Shown: positions 20,161-29,271, numbered from the stretch's first letter. The stretch is 64,000 nucleotides of DNA from Pseudomonadota bacterium (GCA_022566735.1 JADFIG010000012.1:20516-84515), one strand, 5' to 3'. Numbers and translations are program-made. Notes: generated by a model not told the origin, from the sequence alone.

Positions 20161-21246
20161 TCACAGGCTGGATTTGGCGATGATGCCCAGGCAGCGCTGC
20201 TCCAGGTAGCAGGCGAACGGCCCGAAGGTCGCAAACGCCGGATTGCGGGCATGGCCTTCCTTGAAGCGCTTGTAGATCTGCTGCACGATGCCCGCCAGGC
20301 GGAACAGGCCGTACACCGTGTAGAAGTCGAAGTTCTCGACGCTGAAGCCGGTCTTCTCGGCGTAGTAGCGCACCACCTCGTCGCGGGTGAGCATGCCCGG
20401 TGCGTTGGTCGGCTGGCGGCGCGAGCCCTTCATGAAGGCGTCGTCGTCGGCCTGCACCCAGTAGGCCAGCGCGCTGCCCAGGTCCATCAGCGGGTCGCCC
20501 AGCGTGGCCATTTCCCAGTCCAGCACGCCGATCACCTTCAACGGATCGTGGACGTCGAGCACCACGTTGTCGAAACGGAAGTCGTTGTGGATGAGGCGGA
20601 TGGCCACTTCCTGCCTGGGTTGCTTGGCCTCCAGCCAGGCCATGACGGCCTCGAAATCGCCCACGTCTTCGGTGCGGGCGGCACGGTAGCGCTTGATCCA
20701 GCCCTCCACCTGGCGACCGACATAGCCCTCGCCCTTGCCCAGGGTGTCCAGGCCGGCCTTGGCGGGATCGAGCTGGTGCAGCTCGATGAAGGTGTCCAGC
20801 ACGTTCAGGCAGAGCTGGCGGGTCCTGGCCTCGTCCAGGCCGAGCTCGGGCGAGAGGTTCTGGCGGGGGATGTTGCCCACCAGGCGCTCCATCACGTAGA
20901 ACGGCGCGCCGATGACCTCGGTGTCCTCGCAAATGGCGTGGATGACCGGCACCTTGGGGTAGACCGGCTTGAGCTTTTGCATGATGACCGCCTCGCGCAC
21001 CACGTCATGGGCCGACTTGGCGATGTGGCCAAACGGCGGGCGGCGCAGGATGAGGTCGACGTTGGCGTAGCGCAGCAAGTAGGTCAGGTTGGACGCCCCG
21101 CCGGGGAACTGCTGCAGCTCGGGCGTGCCTTGCAGCACCAGGCCTTTCGATTGCAGGTAGGCGGTGACCTTGGCCACGTCCACTTCCTCGCCGGCACGGA
21201 CCTGTCCGGCCTGGTCCACCAGGGTGTCTTTGCTGCTGTCGCTCAT
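20161..21246 (-). CDS. APH-family phosphotransferase (ACAD10/LvaA-like)
   Basis: A kinase of the aminoglycoside phosphotransferase fold, 361 aa. The catalytic loop IHNDFRFDNVVLD lies near residue 218, and the metal-binding LDWEMATLGDPLMDLG follows. GGASNLTYLL near residue 50 is the nucleotide-binding loop typical of the subgroup related to human ACAD10. In Pseudomonas putida, LvaA of this type phosphorylates 4-hydroxyacyl-CoA during levulinate use. Partner acyl-CoA dehydrogenases are not seen in this window, so the substrate is only a guess. It forms a two-gene unit with the SDR gene downstream. Confidence 0.88.
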   Translation of the reverse strand: MSDSSKDTLVDQAGQVRAGEEVDVAKVTAYLQSKGLVLQGTPELQQFPGGASNLTYLLRYANVDLILRRPPFGHIAKSAHDVVREAVIMQKLKPVYPKVPVIHAICEDTEVIGAPFYVMERLVGNIPRQNLSPELGLDEARTRQLCLNVLDTFIELHQLDPAKAGLDTLGKGEGYVGRQVEGWIKRYRAARTEDVGDFEAVMAWLEAKQPRQEVAIRLIHNDFRFDNVVLDVHDPLKVIGVLDWEMATLGDPLMDLGSALAYWVQADDDAFMKGSRRQPTNAPGMLTRDEVVRYYAEKTGFSVENFDFYTVYGLFRLAGIVQQIYKRFKEGHARNPAFATFGPFACYLEQRCLGIIAKSSL

Positions 21247-21385
21247 TCGCTGCGTCTCCTCGAAAGCTGCGCCGTCTGCGGGGGCGCATGTCTGAATCGC
21301 TGCAGTGTAGGAAGGCGGCAGTGATGAATCAAATGAATTGTTTGAATCCCCGCCTATTCGCTCAGCAGATAACCACCGCGACCGC

Positions 21386-21988
21386 TCACGCGGCCGGCGG
21401 ACGCTGCGCCGACTTCGGCCGGAACGCCGCGCACACCTCGGGGCGCGTCTCGATGTACGGCCCGCCGAGCAGGTCGATGCAATAGGGCACCGCCGCGAAG
21501 ATGCCCGGCACCACCGACTTGCCCTCGGTGTCCTTCAGGCCTTCCAGCGTCTCGGCGATCGACTTGGGCTGGCCCGGCAGGTTGAGGATGAGCGCACGAC
21601 CGCGGATCACCGCCGTCTGCCGCGACAGGATGGCCGTGGGCACGAAGCGCAGGCTGATCTGGCGCATCTGCTCGCCAAAGCCCGGCATGTCCCTGTCGGC
21701 CACATCGCGCGTGGCCTCGGGCGTGACGTCGCGGGGCGCGGGGCCGGTGCCACCCGTGGTCAGCACCAGGTGGCAGCCGGCCTCGTCGACCAGCTCGCGC
21801 AGGGTGGCAGCGATGCCGGCGCGCTCGTCGGGGATCAGGCGGGGCACCCACGCGATCGGGTTGCGCACCGCGCGGCCCAGCCAGTCCTGCAGGGCCGGCA
21901 GGCCCTTGTCTTCGTAGACGCCGCTGCTGGCGCGGTCGCTGATGGAAACCACGCCGATGCGCACCACATCGTGCGCGACCTCGCTCAT
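21386..21988 (-). CDS. mog: Molybdopterin adenylyltransferase
   Basis: The product adenylates molybdopterin before molybdenum insertion, so it supplies cofactor to enzymes such as the nitrate reductase and xanthine dehydrogenase encoded further along. The 200-residue protein has the MoaB/Mog signature TTGGTGPAPRDVTPEAT and the GVVSISDRASSGVYEDKG opening. The LNLPGQPKSIAETL segment closes the active site. Its ATG overlaps the yjgA stop by four bases (21985-21988), which implies coupled translation. Confidence 0.94.
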   Translation of the reverse strand: MSEVAHDVVRIGVVSISDRASSGVYEDKGLPALQDWLGRAVRNPIAWVPRLIPDERAGIAATLRELVDEAGCHLVLTTGGTGPAPRDVTPEATRDVADRDMPGFGEQMRQISLRFVPTAILSRQTAVIRGRALILNLPGQPKSIAETLEGLKDTEGKSVVPGIFAAVPYCIDLLGGPYIETRPEVCAAFRPKSAQRPPAA

Positions 21989-22614
21989 GCCTGGCCTCCG
22001 CCGCCATCCGCATCGCCTGCCGCCTTGTCGGCCTGGGCCTGCACATCCATGGCCTGTCTGATGTGCTGGAACAGCTCGCGGAAGGCGCGGCCGCTGCGCT
22101 TTTCCGGCACCTCGGCGGCGTCCTTGCGGGCGCTGCGCACCAGGGCGCGCAGCTGCTGCAGGTCCGTGCCGGGGAAGGCCTCGGCCCAGCGGGTCAGCGC
22201 GTCCTTGTCGTCCGACAGCAGCTCGGCACGCCAGCGCTCGGCCTGGTGCAGGGCCAGGGCGTTGCGGGCATGGCCCAGCTGGAACTCGGCCACGGCCTCG
22301 CGCAGGGGCTCGGCATCGACCTCGCGCATCACCTTGCCGATGAACTGCAGCTGGCGGCGGCGGCCCTCGAAGGACTTGGTTTTCTTGTAATCGGCCAGGG
22401 CGTCGCGCAGGCGCTCGGGCATGGGGATGTCGTCCAGGCGGCTGTCGGGCATCTCCAGCAGCTGCTTGCCCAGCGTCTGCAACTCATGGCTTTCGCGTTT
22501 GAGCGCACTCTTGCTGGGCCGGCTGTAGCCGCCCAAGGCCTCGGAGGCATCGTCCTGGAAATCGCCGTCGAACTCGTCGTCGGCGTCGTCGGGGGCAGAA
22601 GGTCGTCGATTCAT
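21985..22614 (-). CDS. yjgA: Ribosome-associated protein YjgA/DarP (DUF615)
   Basis: A 50S assembly-associated protein of the DUF615 family (209 aa). An acidic, disordered N-terminus (about 1-28) is followed by the family start SRPSKSALKRESHELQTLGK, and the helical core reads RRRQLQFIGKVMRE. The C-terminal tail after residue 190 is Gly/Ala rich. The ATG is at 22614. It is divergent from pmbA with 62 bases between start codons, the usual yjgA-pmbA arrangement in proteobacteria, and is coupled to mog downstream. Confidence 0.94.
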   Translation of the reverse strand: MNRRPSAPDDADDEFDGDFQDDASEALGGYSRPSKSALKRESHELQTLGKQLLEMPDSRLDDIPMPERLRDALADYKKTKSFEGRRRQLQFIGKVMREVDAEPLREAVAEFQLGHARNALALHQAERWRAELLSDDKDALTRWAEAFPGTDLQQLRALVRSARKDAAEVPEKRSGRAFRELFQHIRQAMDVQAQADKAAGDADGGGGQA

Positions 22615-22676
22615 GTCCTCGCTATGATACGGGTGGCCCGCTGTCGCGGGTTGCTGTCCATCTTCCAGACGCCCAC

Positions 22677-24077
22677 ATGCCCAAAGCCAAGTCCCACGCC
22701 CAAGCCGCCGCGCCCTCGACCGGTTTCGCCTACAGCCGCGAGCAGTTCCAGCAACTGATCGAAGACGCACTGGGCATGGCCCGCCAGATGGGCGCCTCCG
22801 ACGCCGCGGCCGAGGTTTCCGAAGGCGCCGGCCTGTCGGTCTCGGTGCGCAAGGGCAAGCTGGAGAACGTCGAGCGCAACCGCGACAAGACCATCGGCAT
22901 CACCGTCTACCTGGGCCAGCGCCGCGGCAACGCCAGCACGTCCGACTTCTCGCGCGACGCGCTGCAGCGCACCGTGCAGGCGGCCTACGACATCGCCCGC
23001 CACACCGCCGAAGACCCCGCCGCCGGCCTGCCCGACGCCGAAGACCTGGCCCTGGGCAAGGCCGCCCGCCGCGACCTGGACCTCTTCCACCCCTGGTCCA
23101 TCGACGCCGAGGGCGCTGCCGAAATCGCCCGCCGCTGCGAAGACGCGGCCATGGGTGTCGACCCCCGCATCACCAATTCGGAAGGCGCTGGCGTGTCGGC
23201 CCAGCAATCGCACTTCTGGGCGGCCAACAGCCGCGGCTTCCAGGGCGGCTACGCCAGCTCGCGCCACTCGCTGTCGGTCTCGCCCATCGCCGGCCGCGGC
23301 CGCGACATGCAGCGCGACTTCTGGTACACCTCCGAGCGCGACGCCCGCGACATGGCCAAGGCCGAGGTCGTCGGCCGCTACGCCGCGGAGCGGGCGCTGG
23401 CCCGCCTGAAGGCCCGCCGCATCCCCACCTGCGAAGCGCCGGTGCTGTTCGAAAACACCCTGGCCGCCGGCCTGCTGGGCGCCTACGTGCAAGCCACCAG
23501 CGGCGGCGCGCTCTACCGCCGCGCCACCTTCTTGCTCGACAGCCTGGGCCAGCCCATCTTCCCCAGGCACATCGACATCAACGAGGATCCGCACATCCTC
23601 AAGGGCAAGGGCAGCGCCCCCTTCGACGACGAAGGCGTGCTCACGCGCAAGCGCAAGGTCGTCAAGAACGGCGTGGTGCAAGGCTACTTCCTCTCCAGCT
23701 ACTCGGCACGCAAGCTGGGCATGAAGACCACCGGCCACGCTGGCGGCTCACAGAACCTGGTGCTGACGCACAAGAAGACGGACAAGAAGGACAACCTCAA
23801 GGCCATGCTCAAGAAGCTGGGCACGGGCCTGTTCGTGACCGAACTCATGGGCCAGGGCGTCAACTACGTGACCGGCGACTACTCCCGTGGCGCGGCCGGC
23901 TACTGGGTCGAGAACGGCGTCATCCAGTACCCGGTGCAGGAGATCACCATCGCCGGCCACCTGGGCGAGATGTTCCAGCAGATCGTGGCCGTGGGCGCCG
24001 ACGCCTACACCTACGGCAGCAAGACCATCGGCTCGGTGCTGATCGAGAAGATGAAGATCGCGGGCCAGGGCAACTGA
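22677..24077 (+). CDS. pmbA: Metalloprotease subunit PmbA/TldE
   Basis: This is the non-catalytic partner of TldD in a heterodimeric protease that trims small peptides such as microcin B17 precursor and degrades CcdA. The 466-aa frame matches family length. Blocks include SVRKGKLENVERNRDKTIGI near the N-terminus, and GVVQGYFLSSYSARKLGMKT and GNGVIQYPVQEITIAG-type segments at the end. TldD is not in this window. The gene is divergent from yjgA and is followed by a TRAP binding protein gene after about 137 bases. Confidence 0.93.
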   Translation: MPKAKSHAQAAAPSTGFAYSREQFQQLIEDALGMARQMGASDAAAEVSEGAGLSVSVRKGKLENVERNRDKTIGITVYLGQRRGNASTSDFSRDALQRTVQAAYDIARHTAEDPAAGLPDAEDLALGKAARRDLDLFHPWSIDAEGAAEIARRCEDAAMGVDPRITNSEGAGVSAQQSHFWAANSRGFQGGYASSRHSLSVSPIAGRGRDMQRDFWYTSERDARDMAKAEVVGRYAAERALARLKARRIPTCEAPVLFENTLAAGLLGAYVQATSGGALYRRATFLLDSLGQPIFPRHIDINEDPHILKGKGSAPFDDEGVLTRKRKVVKNGVVQGYFLSSYSARKLGMKTTGHAGGSQNLVLTHKKTDKKDNLKAMLKKLGTGLFVTELMGQGVNYVTGDYSRGAAGYWVENGVIQYPVQEITIAGHLGEMFQQIVAVGADAYTYGSKTIGSVLIEKMKIAGQGN

Positions 24078-24147
24078 GGCCCGGGCTCCGCACGCAGCGG
24101 CCACTGCCGCCTGCGCGCCACATCCGCGGGTAAGCCCTCGTCAGATG

Positions 24148-24163
24148 GGGCATCGGCGTCGCA
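24148..24163 (+). promoter_or_regulatory. Possible sigma-54 promoter before dctP (weak match)
   Basis: The sequence GGGCATCGGCGTCGCA matches the -24/-12 layout: GG and GC lie at the right spacing, but the first T of TGGCAY is lost. It would start transcription near 24174, about 40 bases before the dctP ATG. Confidence 0.3.
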
Positions 24164-24214
24164 TGGGCGCTCCTAGAATTTTGTGGCAACCCCACACCGA
24201 GGAGACCCCCCGCC

Positions 24215-25297
24215 ATGCAACGTCGTGCCTTCATCAACCATGCCGGCCTGGCCGGCGTGCTGGCCGCAGGTGCCGCCCCCGCCATCGTCCACGCGCAAAC
24301 GCAATTGCGCTGGCGCCTGGCCTCCAGCTTCCCCAAGTCGCTGGACACCATCTTCGGCGCCGCCGACGTCTTCGCCAAGAAGGTCCACGAGATGTCGGGC
24401 GGCAAGTTCCAGATCTCGGTGCATGCCGGCGGCGAGCTGATGCCCCCCTTCGGCGTCGTGGACGGCGTACAGAACGGCACCGTCGAGATGGCCCACACGG
24501 CGCCCTACTACTTCGTCGGCAAGGACGAGACGTTCGCCATCGGCTGCGCCATCCCCTTCGGCCTGAACTCCCGCCAGATGTCGGCCTGGATGTACGAGGG
24601 CAACGGCCTCAAGCTGATGCGCGAGTTCTACGCCAGGTACAACATCATCAACCTCCCCGGCGGCAACACCGGTGCCCAGATGGGCGGCTGGTACCGCAAG
24701 CCGATCAAGTCCCTGGCCGACATGAAGGGCCTGAAGATGCGCGTGGCGGGCTTTGCCGGCCGCGTCATGGAGCGCATGGGCGTCGTGCCACAGAACCTGC
24801 CGGGTGGCGAGATCTACCAGGCCCTGGAAAAAGGCACCATCGACGCGGCCGAATGGGTCGGCCCCTACGACGACCAGAAGCTGGGTTTCTACAAGGTCGC
24901 GCCGCACTACCACTTCCCCGGCTGGTGGGAAGGCGGCCCGCAGCTGGACTTCTACATCAACCAGAAGGCCTGGGACGGTCTGAACACCGAGTACAAGGCC
25001 ATGGTGGAGTCCGCCGCCTCGCTCGCCCACGTCGAGATGCAGGCGCGCTATGACGCGCGCAACCCGCTGGCGCTCAAGCAACTGGTCGCTGCCAAGACCG
25101 AGCTGGTGCAGTTCCCCAAGCCAGTGATGGAAGCGGCCTTCAAGCACGCCATGGACATCTACAGCGAGCTCAACGAGAAGAACCCGGCCTGGCGCAAGGT
25201 CTACGCCGACTACGCCAAGTTCCGCGCCGACCAGAACCTGTGGTTCCGCTTCACCGAAGGCACTTTCGACCGCTTCATGCAGTCGGCCAAGCTCTGA
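24215..25297 (+). CDS. dctP: TRAP transporter periplasmic substrate-binding protein (DctP/TakP family)
   Basis: A periplasmic binding protein (360 aa) that delivers a carboxylate, probably an organic or 2-oxo acid, to a DctQM-type permease. The N-terminus MQRRAFINHAG has a twin-arginine-like start, a hydrophobic stretch and a cleavage site near AIVHA-QT. The TRAP signature with the carboxylate-binding Arg region (LKMRVAGFAGRVMERMG) is near residue 175, followed by GGEIYQALEKGTIDAAEWVGP. GAGGAGACC lies upstream of the ATG. The permease genes dctQ and dctM lie 0.4-2.5 kb away on the opposite strand. Confidence 0.92.
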   Translation: MQRRAFINHAGLAGVLAAGAAPAIVHAQTQLRWRLASSFPKSLDTIFGAADVFAKKVHEMSGGKFQISVHAGGELMPPFGVVDGVQNGTVEMAHTAPYYFVGKDETFAIGCAIPFGLNSRQMSAWMYEGNGLKLMREFYARYNIINLPGGNTGAQMGGWYRKPIKSLADMKGLKMRVAGFAGRVMERMGVVPQNLPGGEIYQALEKGTIDAAEWVGPYDDQKLGFYKVAPHYHFPGWWEGGPQLDFYINQKAWDGLNTEYKAMVESAASLAHVEMQARYDARNPLALKQLVAAKTELVQFPKPVMEAAFKHAMDIYSELNEKNPAWRKVYADYAKFRADQNLWFRFTEGTFDRFMQSAKL

Positions 25298-25465
25298 GGC
25301 CGCCCTGCCCCGAGGCCTGGCGGGATCCCGACGGATGCCCGCCAGCCGTGCAGTTTGCCGCGGTCTGAGGCGGAATCTGCGCCACGGACCGGGTGGCCCT
25401 CAAGTTGCTTGCGGCCCTGCCGAAGGCGTGCTCAGAGAGCACCGCACACCGCACACGGCAACCAC

Positions 25466-25678
25466 ATGGCCCACCCCACCTACAGCACCCCGGCACACCG
25501 GCACGCCCTGGCCTCCGACTGGAGCCAGCCGGCCCTGGCCCGCACCTGGCGGACCCTCAGCATGCTGCTGGCCACCCTCGGGGTGATCAGCGCGGTGCTG
25601 CACTGGTCGATCCCCGCGGCCATGTTCTGCCTGATGGGCCTGTGGGCCCACGCCAAGCGCCAGGCCCACGAAGGTTGA
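25466..25678 (+). CDS. Small membrane protein of unknown function
   Basis: A 70-residue protein starting MAHPTYSTPAHRHALASDW. A charged N-terminal half leads to one or two short hydrophobic segments (about 31-60) and a basic end (HAKRQAHEG). I do not recognise the family. It lies between dctP and the convergent dctM, so it may be cotranscribed with dctP. Support comes from its sensible size and membrane-protein composition only. Confidence 0.5.
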   Translation: MAHPTYSTPAHRHALASDWSQPALARTWRTLSMLLATLGVISAVLHWSIPAAMFCLMGLWAHAKRQAHEG

Positions 25679-25723
25679 GGCGCATCCCGCGCCCCGCTCG
25701 ACACCGAGCCGTCAGCGCCACCG

Positions 25724-27280
25724 TCAGCGCGCCTTGAGCGCGTCCTTGACCGCCTGGGTCGGATCGTCCTCGGCCTGAGGCTGGGGCATGGCAGGCACCG
25801 CCTCCTCCGGCGACGAGGCAGGCGCCACCGGTTCGGACACGCCCTCCGGCACGGAAGCCGCCTCGGGCTCGCCGGTGTCCTCGATCTTCATCTCGATGCG
25901 CACGTCGTCGGTGTTGACCGCCTGCTCCTTGTCGAGCCAGTAGGTCACGGACTCCGGCCAGAAGATCACCACCGCCACCAGGCCCAGCTGCATCAGCACC
26001 CAGGGGATGGCGCCCAGGTAGATGTCCTTGGACTGGATGGGCTTGGCGATGGCGCCGCTCTTGTGGATCTGGTCGGCCACGCCACGCAGGTAGAACAGCG
26101 CGAAGCCGAACGGCGGGTGCATGAAGCTGGTCTGCATGTTCACGCACAGCAGCACGCCGAACCACACCAGGTCGATGCCCAGCTTCTGCGCCACCGGGGC
26201 CAGCAGCGGCACCACGATGAAGGCGATCTCGAAGAAATCGAGGAAGAAGGCCAGGAAGAAGACGAACAGGTTGACGACGATGAGGAAGCCGACCGGGCCG
26301 CCCGGCAGGTTGGAGAGCAGGTGCTCGATCCACAGGTTGCCGTCCACCCCCTGGAACACCAGCGAAAACACGCTGGAGCCCAGCAGGATGAAGATCACCA
26401 TGGCGGTGACGCGCATGGTCGAGTCCATGGCCTGCCACACCAGCGACCAGCTCAGGCGCCGGTGCAAGGCCGCCAGCACGATGCCGCCGATGGCGCCCAG
26501 CGCGCCGGCCTCGGTCGGCGTGGCCAGGCCCATGAACAGCGTGCCCAGCACCAGGAAGATCAGGACGATGGAGGGCAGCATGCCCCACAGCACGCGCTTG
26601 ACCAGCGGCCAGCCGCGCACGGTGCGGGCCTCGTCGGGCAGGGGCGGCACCCACTGCGGGCGCAGCAAGGCCACGCCCAGGGTGAACAGCAGGAAGATGG
26701 CCGTCTGCATGATGGACGGGCCGATGGCACCCAGGTACATGTCGCCCACCGAGCGGCCGAGCTGGTCGGCCAGCACCACCAGCACCAGCGACGGCGGGAT
26801 GAGCTGGGTGATGGTGCCCGAGGCGGCGATCACGCCCGTGGCATAGCGCATGTCGTAGCCATAGCGCACCATGATGGGCAGCGAGATCACGCCCATGGCG
26901 ATGACGCTGGCGGCCACCGTGCCCGTGATGGCGCCCAGGATGGCGCCCACGATGATGACGGCAAAGCCCAGGCCGCCCGGCTTGCTGCCGAACAGCTGGC
27001 CGGTGCCTTCGAGCAGGTCCTCGGCCAGGCCGCAGCGCTCCAGGATGGCGCCCATGAAGGTGAAGAAGGGAATGGACAGCAGCAGCTCGTTGGACACGAT
27101 GCCGAACAGGCGCAGCGGCAGGTTGCCCATGAAGGCTTCGTTGAACAGCCCCTGGGACATGGCGAAGAAGCCGAAGCCCAGGCCCAGGCTGCCCAGCGTG
27201 AAGGCCACCGGGAAGCCCACCAGCATGGCCAAGACCAGGGAGCCGAACATGATCGGCGCCAGGTTGGAGATCTCCGTCAC
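25724..27280 (-). CDS. dctM: TRAP transporter large permease (DctM)
   Basis: This is the sodium-coupled translocation subunit of a TRAP transporter, in the cytoplasmic membrane (518 aa). About 12 hydrophobic segments are visible; family blocks include GIVSNELLLSIPFFTFMGAI and GFFLDFFEI-like VFFLAFFLDFFEIAFIVVPL. The last 80 or so residues form an acidic, Pro/Ala-rich cytoplasmic tail that most DctM proteins lack. The GTG start (27280-27278) overlaps the dctQ stop as GTGA, so translation is coupled. It converges on the small membrane gene and dctP. Confidence 0.93.
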   Translation of the reverse strand: MTEISNLAPIMFGSLVLAMLVGFPVAFTLGSLGLGFGFFAMSQGLFNEAFMGNLPLRLFGIVSNELLLSIPFFTFMGAILERCGLAEDLLEGTGQLFGSKPGGLGFAVIIVGAILGAITGTVAASVIAMGVISLPIMVRYGYDMRYATGVIAASGTITQLIPPSLVLVVLADQLGRSVGDMYLGAIGPSIMQTAIFLLFTLGVALLRPQWVPPLPDEARTVRGWPLVKRVLWGMLPSIVLIFLVLGTLFMGLATPTEAGALGAIGGIVLAALHRRLSWSLVWQAMDSTMRVTAMVIFILLGSSVFSLVFQGVDGNLWIEHLLSNLPGGPVGFLIVVNLFVFFLAFFLDFFEIAFIVVPLLAPVAQKLGIDLVWFGVLLCVNMQTSFMHPPFGFALFYLRGVADQIHKSGAIAKPIQSKDIYLGAIPWVLMQLGLVAVVIFWPESVTYWLDKEQAVNTDDVRIEMKIEDTGEPEAASVPEGVSEPVAPASSPEEAVPAMPQPQAEDDPTQAVKDALKAR

Positions 27281-27807
27281 TGCAGCGGCCTTTCGTAGTG
27301 GATGTCCAGCTCGGTGCGGCCGCGCAGGAAGTCGATGCGGCGCAACAACTCCGCCACGCCTTGCAGCGCCAGCAGGCCGAAGCCCAGGGGCATGGCCGCC
27401 TTGATCGGCCAGCGGATCAGGCCGCCCGCGCTGGGCGAATGCTCCTGCTGCAGGAAGGACTCGACCACGAAGGGCCAGGACAGCCAGACCACGATGCCGC
27501 ACAGCGGCAGCAGCACCAGCAGGATGCCGAGGACATCGATCCAGGCCTTGGTGCGCGGCGAGCGCCCGCCGTAGAGTACGTCCACCCGCACATGCTCATT
27601 GAGCATGAGCAGCATGGGTGCCCCGGCGAACACGGCGATGCCGAAGAGGTACCACTGCACCTCCAGCCAGGCATTCGAGCCGATGCTGAAGGCATAGCGG
27701 AGCACCGCGTTGCCTGCGCTGATCAGGCAGGCCGCGAACAGGGCCCAGGCCGCCAGCGCGCCGAACCAGCGCGACACGGCGTCCATCCAGCGGATGTAGG
27801 TCTGCAT
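27277..27807 (-). CDS. dctQ: TRAP transporter small permease (DctQ)
   Basis: A four-helix membrane protein (176 aa) that pairs with DctM. Hydrophobic segments lie near residues 15-38, 48-68, 90-112 and 130-150. WLEVQWYLFGIAVFAGAPML and the NEHVRVDVLY motif are typical of the family. It starts with ATG at 27807, 13 bases after the stop of the DUF442 gene upstream, and overlaps dctM by four bases. Order dctQ-dctM is usual; only dctP is displaced. Confidence 0.92.
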   Translation of the reverse strand: MQTYIRWMDAVSRWFGALAAWALFAACLISAGNAVLRYAFSIGSNAWLEVQWYLFGIAVFAGAPMLLMLNEHVRVDVLYGGRSPRTKAWIDVLGILLVLLPLCGIVVWLSWPFVVESFLQQEHSPSAGGLIRWPIKAAMPLGFGLLALQGVAELLRRIDFLRGRTELDIHYERPLQ

Positions 27808-27820
27808 GGGCGTCCCGGCC

Positions 27821-28174
27821 TCAGTCGTCCAGCGAGACGGCTTGCTGGTAGAGCTTGGTCGAGCGGGCGCCGCTGCGGCAGAACATCAGCAGCGGGCGCG
27901 GCAGGGCCTTGAGCAGCTCGGCGCAACGCGCGATCTCCTCGGGCGACTGGTAGCCGCCCTGCACCGGCAGGTAGGCGTACTGCAGGCCCGCAGCCTGGGC
28001 GGCGGCCTCGATGGCGGCGCTGGTGGGCTGGTCCGGGCCGCCTTCCATGTCGGGGCGGTTGTTCAGCACGGACTTGAAGCCGGCCTCGGCCGCGGCGGCC
28101 ATGGCCTCGGGGGTGAGCTGGGGGGCGGCGTAGACGTCTTCGGCGATGGCCTGGATCTGCACGGATTGGCTCAT
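27821..28174 (-). CDS. DUF442/TIGR01244 family protein (sulfur transferase or phosphatase-like)
   Basis: A 117-residue protein of the family also found fused to metallo-beta-lactamase-fold sulfur dioxygenases (Blh). The fold resembles dual-specificity phosphatases. The nucleophile loop reads MFCRSGARS with Cys99 and Arg104, one residue shorter than the classic phosphatase loop. The rest (FKSVLNNRPDMEGG, YLPVQGGYQSPEEIA) is family-typical. Sulfur handling is the usual suggestion but is not proved. It is the first gene of a likely unit with dctQ and dctM (13-base gap). Confidence 0.85.
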   Translation of the reverse strand: MSQSVQIQAIAEDVYAAPQLTPEAMAAAAEAGFKSVLNNRPDMEGGPDQPTSAAIEAAAQAAGLQYAYLPVQGGYQSPEEIARCAELLKALPRPLLMFCRSGARSTKLYQQAVSLDD

Positions 28175-28230
28175 GGTGCGGTGCTCCGGTGCGAGCTTCG
28201 ATTCAAAGACGCCATGGTACGCCGCCGGGC

Positions 28231-28677
28231 TCAGCCCGCCAGTGCGGTTTTCACTGCCGCCGACACGGCACCCATGTCGGCCTGGCCTGCCAGTCGCTGT
28301 TTGACCACACCCATGACCTTGCCCATGTCGCCGGGGCCCGAGGCGCCCAGCTCGGCCACGATGGCCTGGACCGCGGCGGCGACCTCGTCGGCGCTCAGGC
28401 GCTGCGGCAGGTAGGCCTCCAGCACCACGATCTCGGACTTTTCCTTGTCGGCCAGGTCGGGGCGGCCACCGGCCACGTACTGCTCGGCCGCGTCCTTGCG
28501 CTGCTTGATGAGCTTGTCGACGATGCCGACGACCATGGCGTCATCCAGCTCGATGCGCTCGTCGACTTCCTTTTGCTTCATCGCGGCCAGCAGCATGCGG
28601 ATGGTGCCCAGGCGTTCGGCTTCCTTGGCGCGCATGGCGGCCTTCATGTCGTCGGAGATGCGTTGTTTGAGGCTCAT
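28231..28677 (-). CDS. yqeY: GatB/YqeY domain protein
   Basis: A 148-aa helical protein of the YqeY family, related to the tRNA-binding tail of amidotransferase subunit GatB. Seen here: SLKQRISDDMKAAMRAKE at the start, RLGTIRMLLAAMKQKEVDE, and the C-terminal GDMGKVMGVVKQRLAG. Its exact job is not settled. It lies downstream of rpsU, as in many proteobacteria, but dnaG and rpoD, the usual next genes, are absent. A terminator at 28724-28753 separates it from rpsU. Confidence 0.92.
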   Translation of the reverse strand: MSLKQRISDDMKAAMRAKEAERLGTIRMLLAAMKQKEVDERIELDDAMVVGIVDKLIKQRKDAAEQYVAGGRPDLADKEKSEIVVLEAYLPQRLSADEVAAAVQAIVAELGASGPGDMGKVMGVVKQRLAGQADMGAVSAAVKTALAG

Positions 28678-28723
28678 GGTGTGTCCTTGTGCGGTGAAGT
28701 GAAAAGGCTCGCCAGAATGACAA

Positions 28724-28753
28724 AGACCCGCATGGGCGTCCCCGCGCGGGTCT
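28724..28753 (-). terminator. Rho-independent terminator after rpsU
   Basis: A perfect 8-base stem (AGACCCGC/GCGGGTCT) with a 14-base loop is followed on the minus strand by TTTGTC. It would end or attenuate the rpsU transcript before yqeY. Confidence 0.65.
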
Positions 28754-28819
28754 GAGTGACCGTGTCGGGCGGGCATGGCGCCTGCCGCGACATCGTCAAG
28801 AAGCGTTCGGATCAGGAGA

Positions 28820-29032
28820 TCAGTACAGCTTCTTGGGCAGCTGCATGCTGCGCACGCGCTTGTAGTGGCGCTTGACGGCGGCGGCCTTCTTGCGCTTGCG
28901 CTCGGCGGTGGGCTTTTCGTAGAACTCGCGGGCGCGCAGTTCGGTCAGCAGACCCAGCTTTTCGATGGTGCGCTTGAAGCGGCGCAGGGCGACGTCGAAG
29001 GGCTCGTTTTCCTTGACACGGATGGTCGTCAT
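28820..29032 (-). CDS. rpsU: 30S ribosomal protein S21
   Basis: S21 (70 aa) is a small-subunit protein needed for efficient initiation. The sequence starts [20 protein letters not shown] and is strongly basic, with [16 protein letters not shown] and the ending MQLPKKLY. The ATG is at 29032. A TATAAT for its promoter overlaps the folK stop codon at 29272-29277, giving a leader of about 230 nt. A terminator lies before yqeY. Confidence 0.97.
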
Positions 29033-29271
29033 CAGAGATTCGCTTTCAATGTGAATGCATTCATTGGGCTGGCGGCATGGCCCCCGGGCGCGCTGGGAAA
29101 CACAGCTGAGATGTACCTGTTCGGCATCCGGCGGGCCCACCGGACCGAACCTTTCGCCTCCGAAGGAGACGGGTTCGCCGTGAACTCGGCAGTGAACTCA
29201 ACCGCGGTCAACGCGCATCGGAAAGGACTTCTTTGCAAACATGCACAACAAGCCCACCAATAAAGCCTTCG

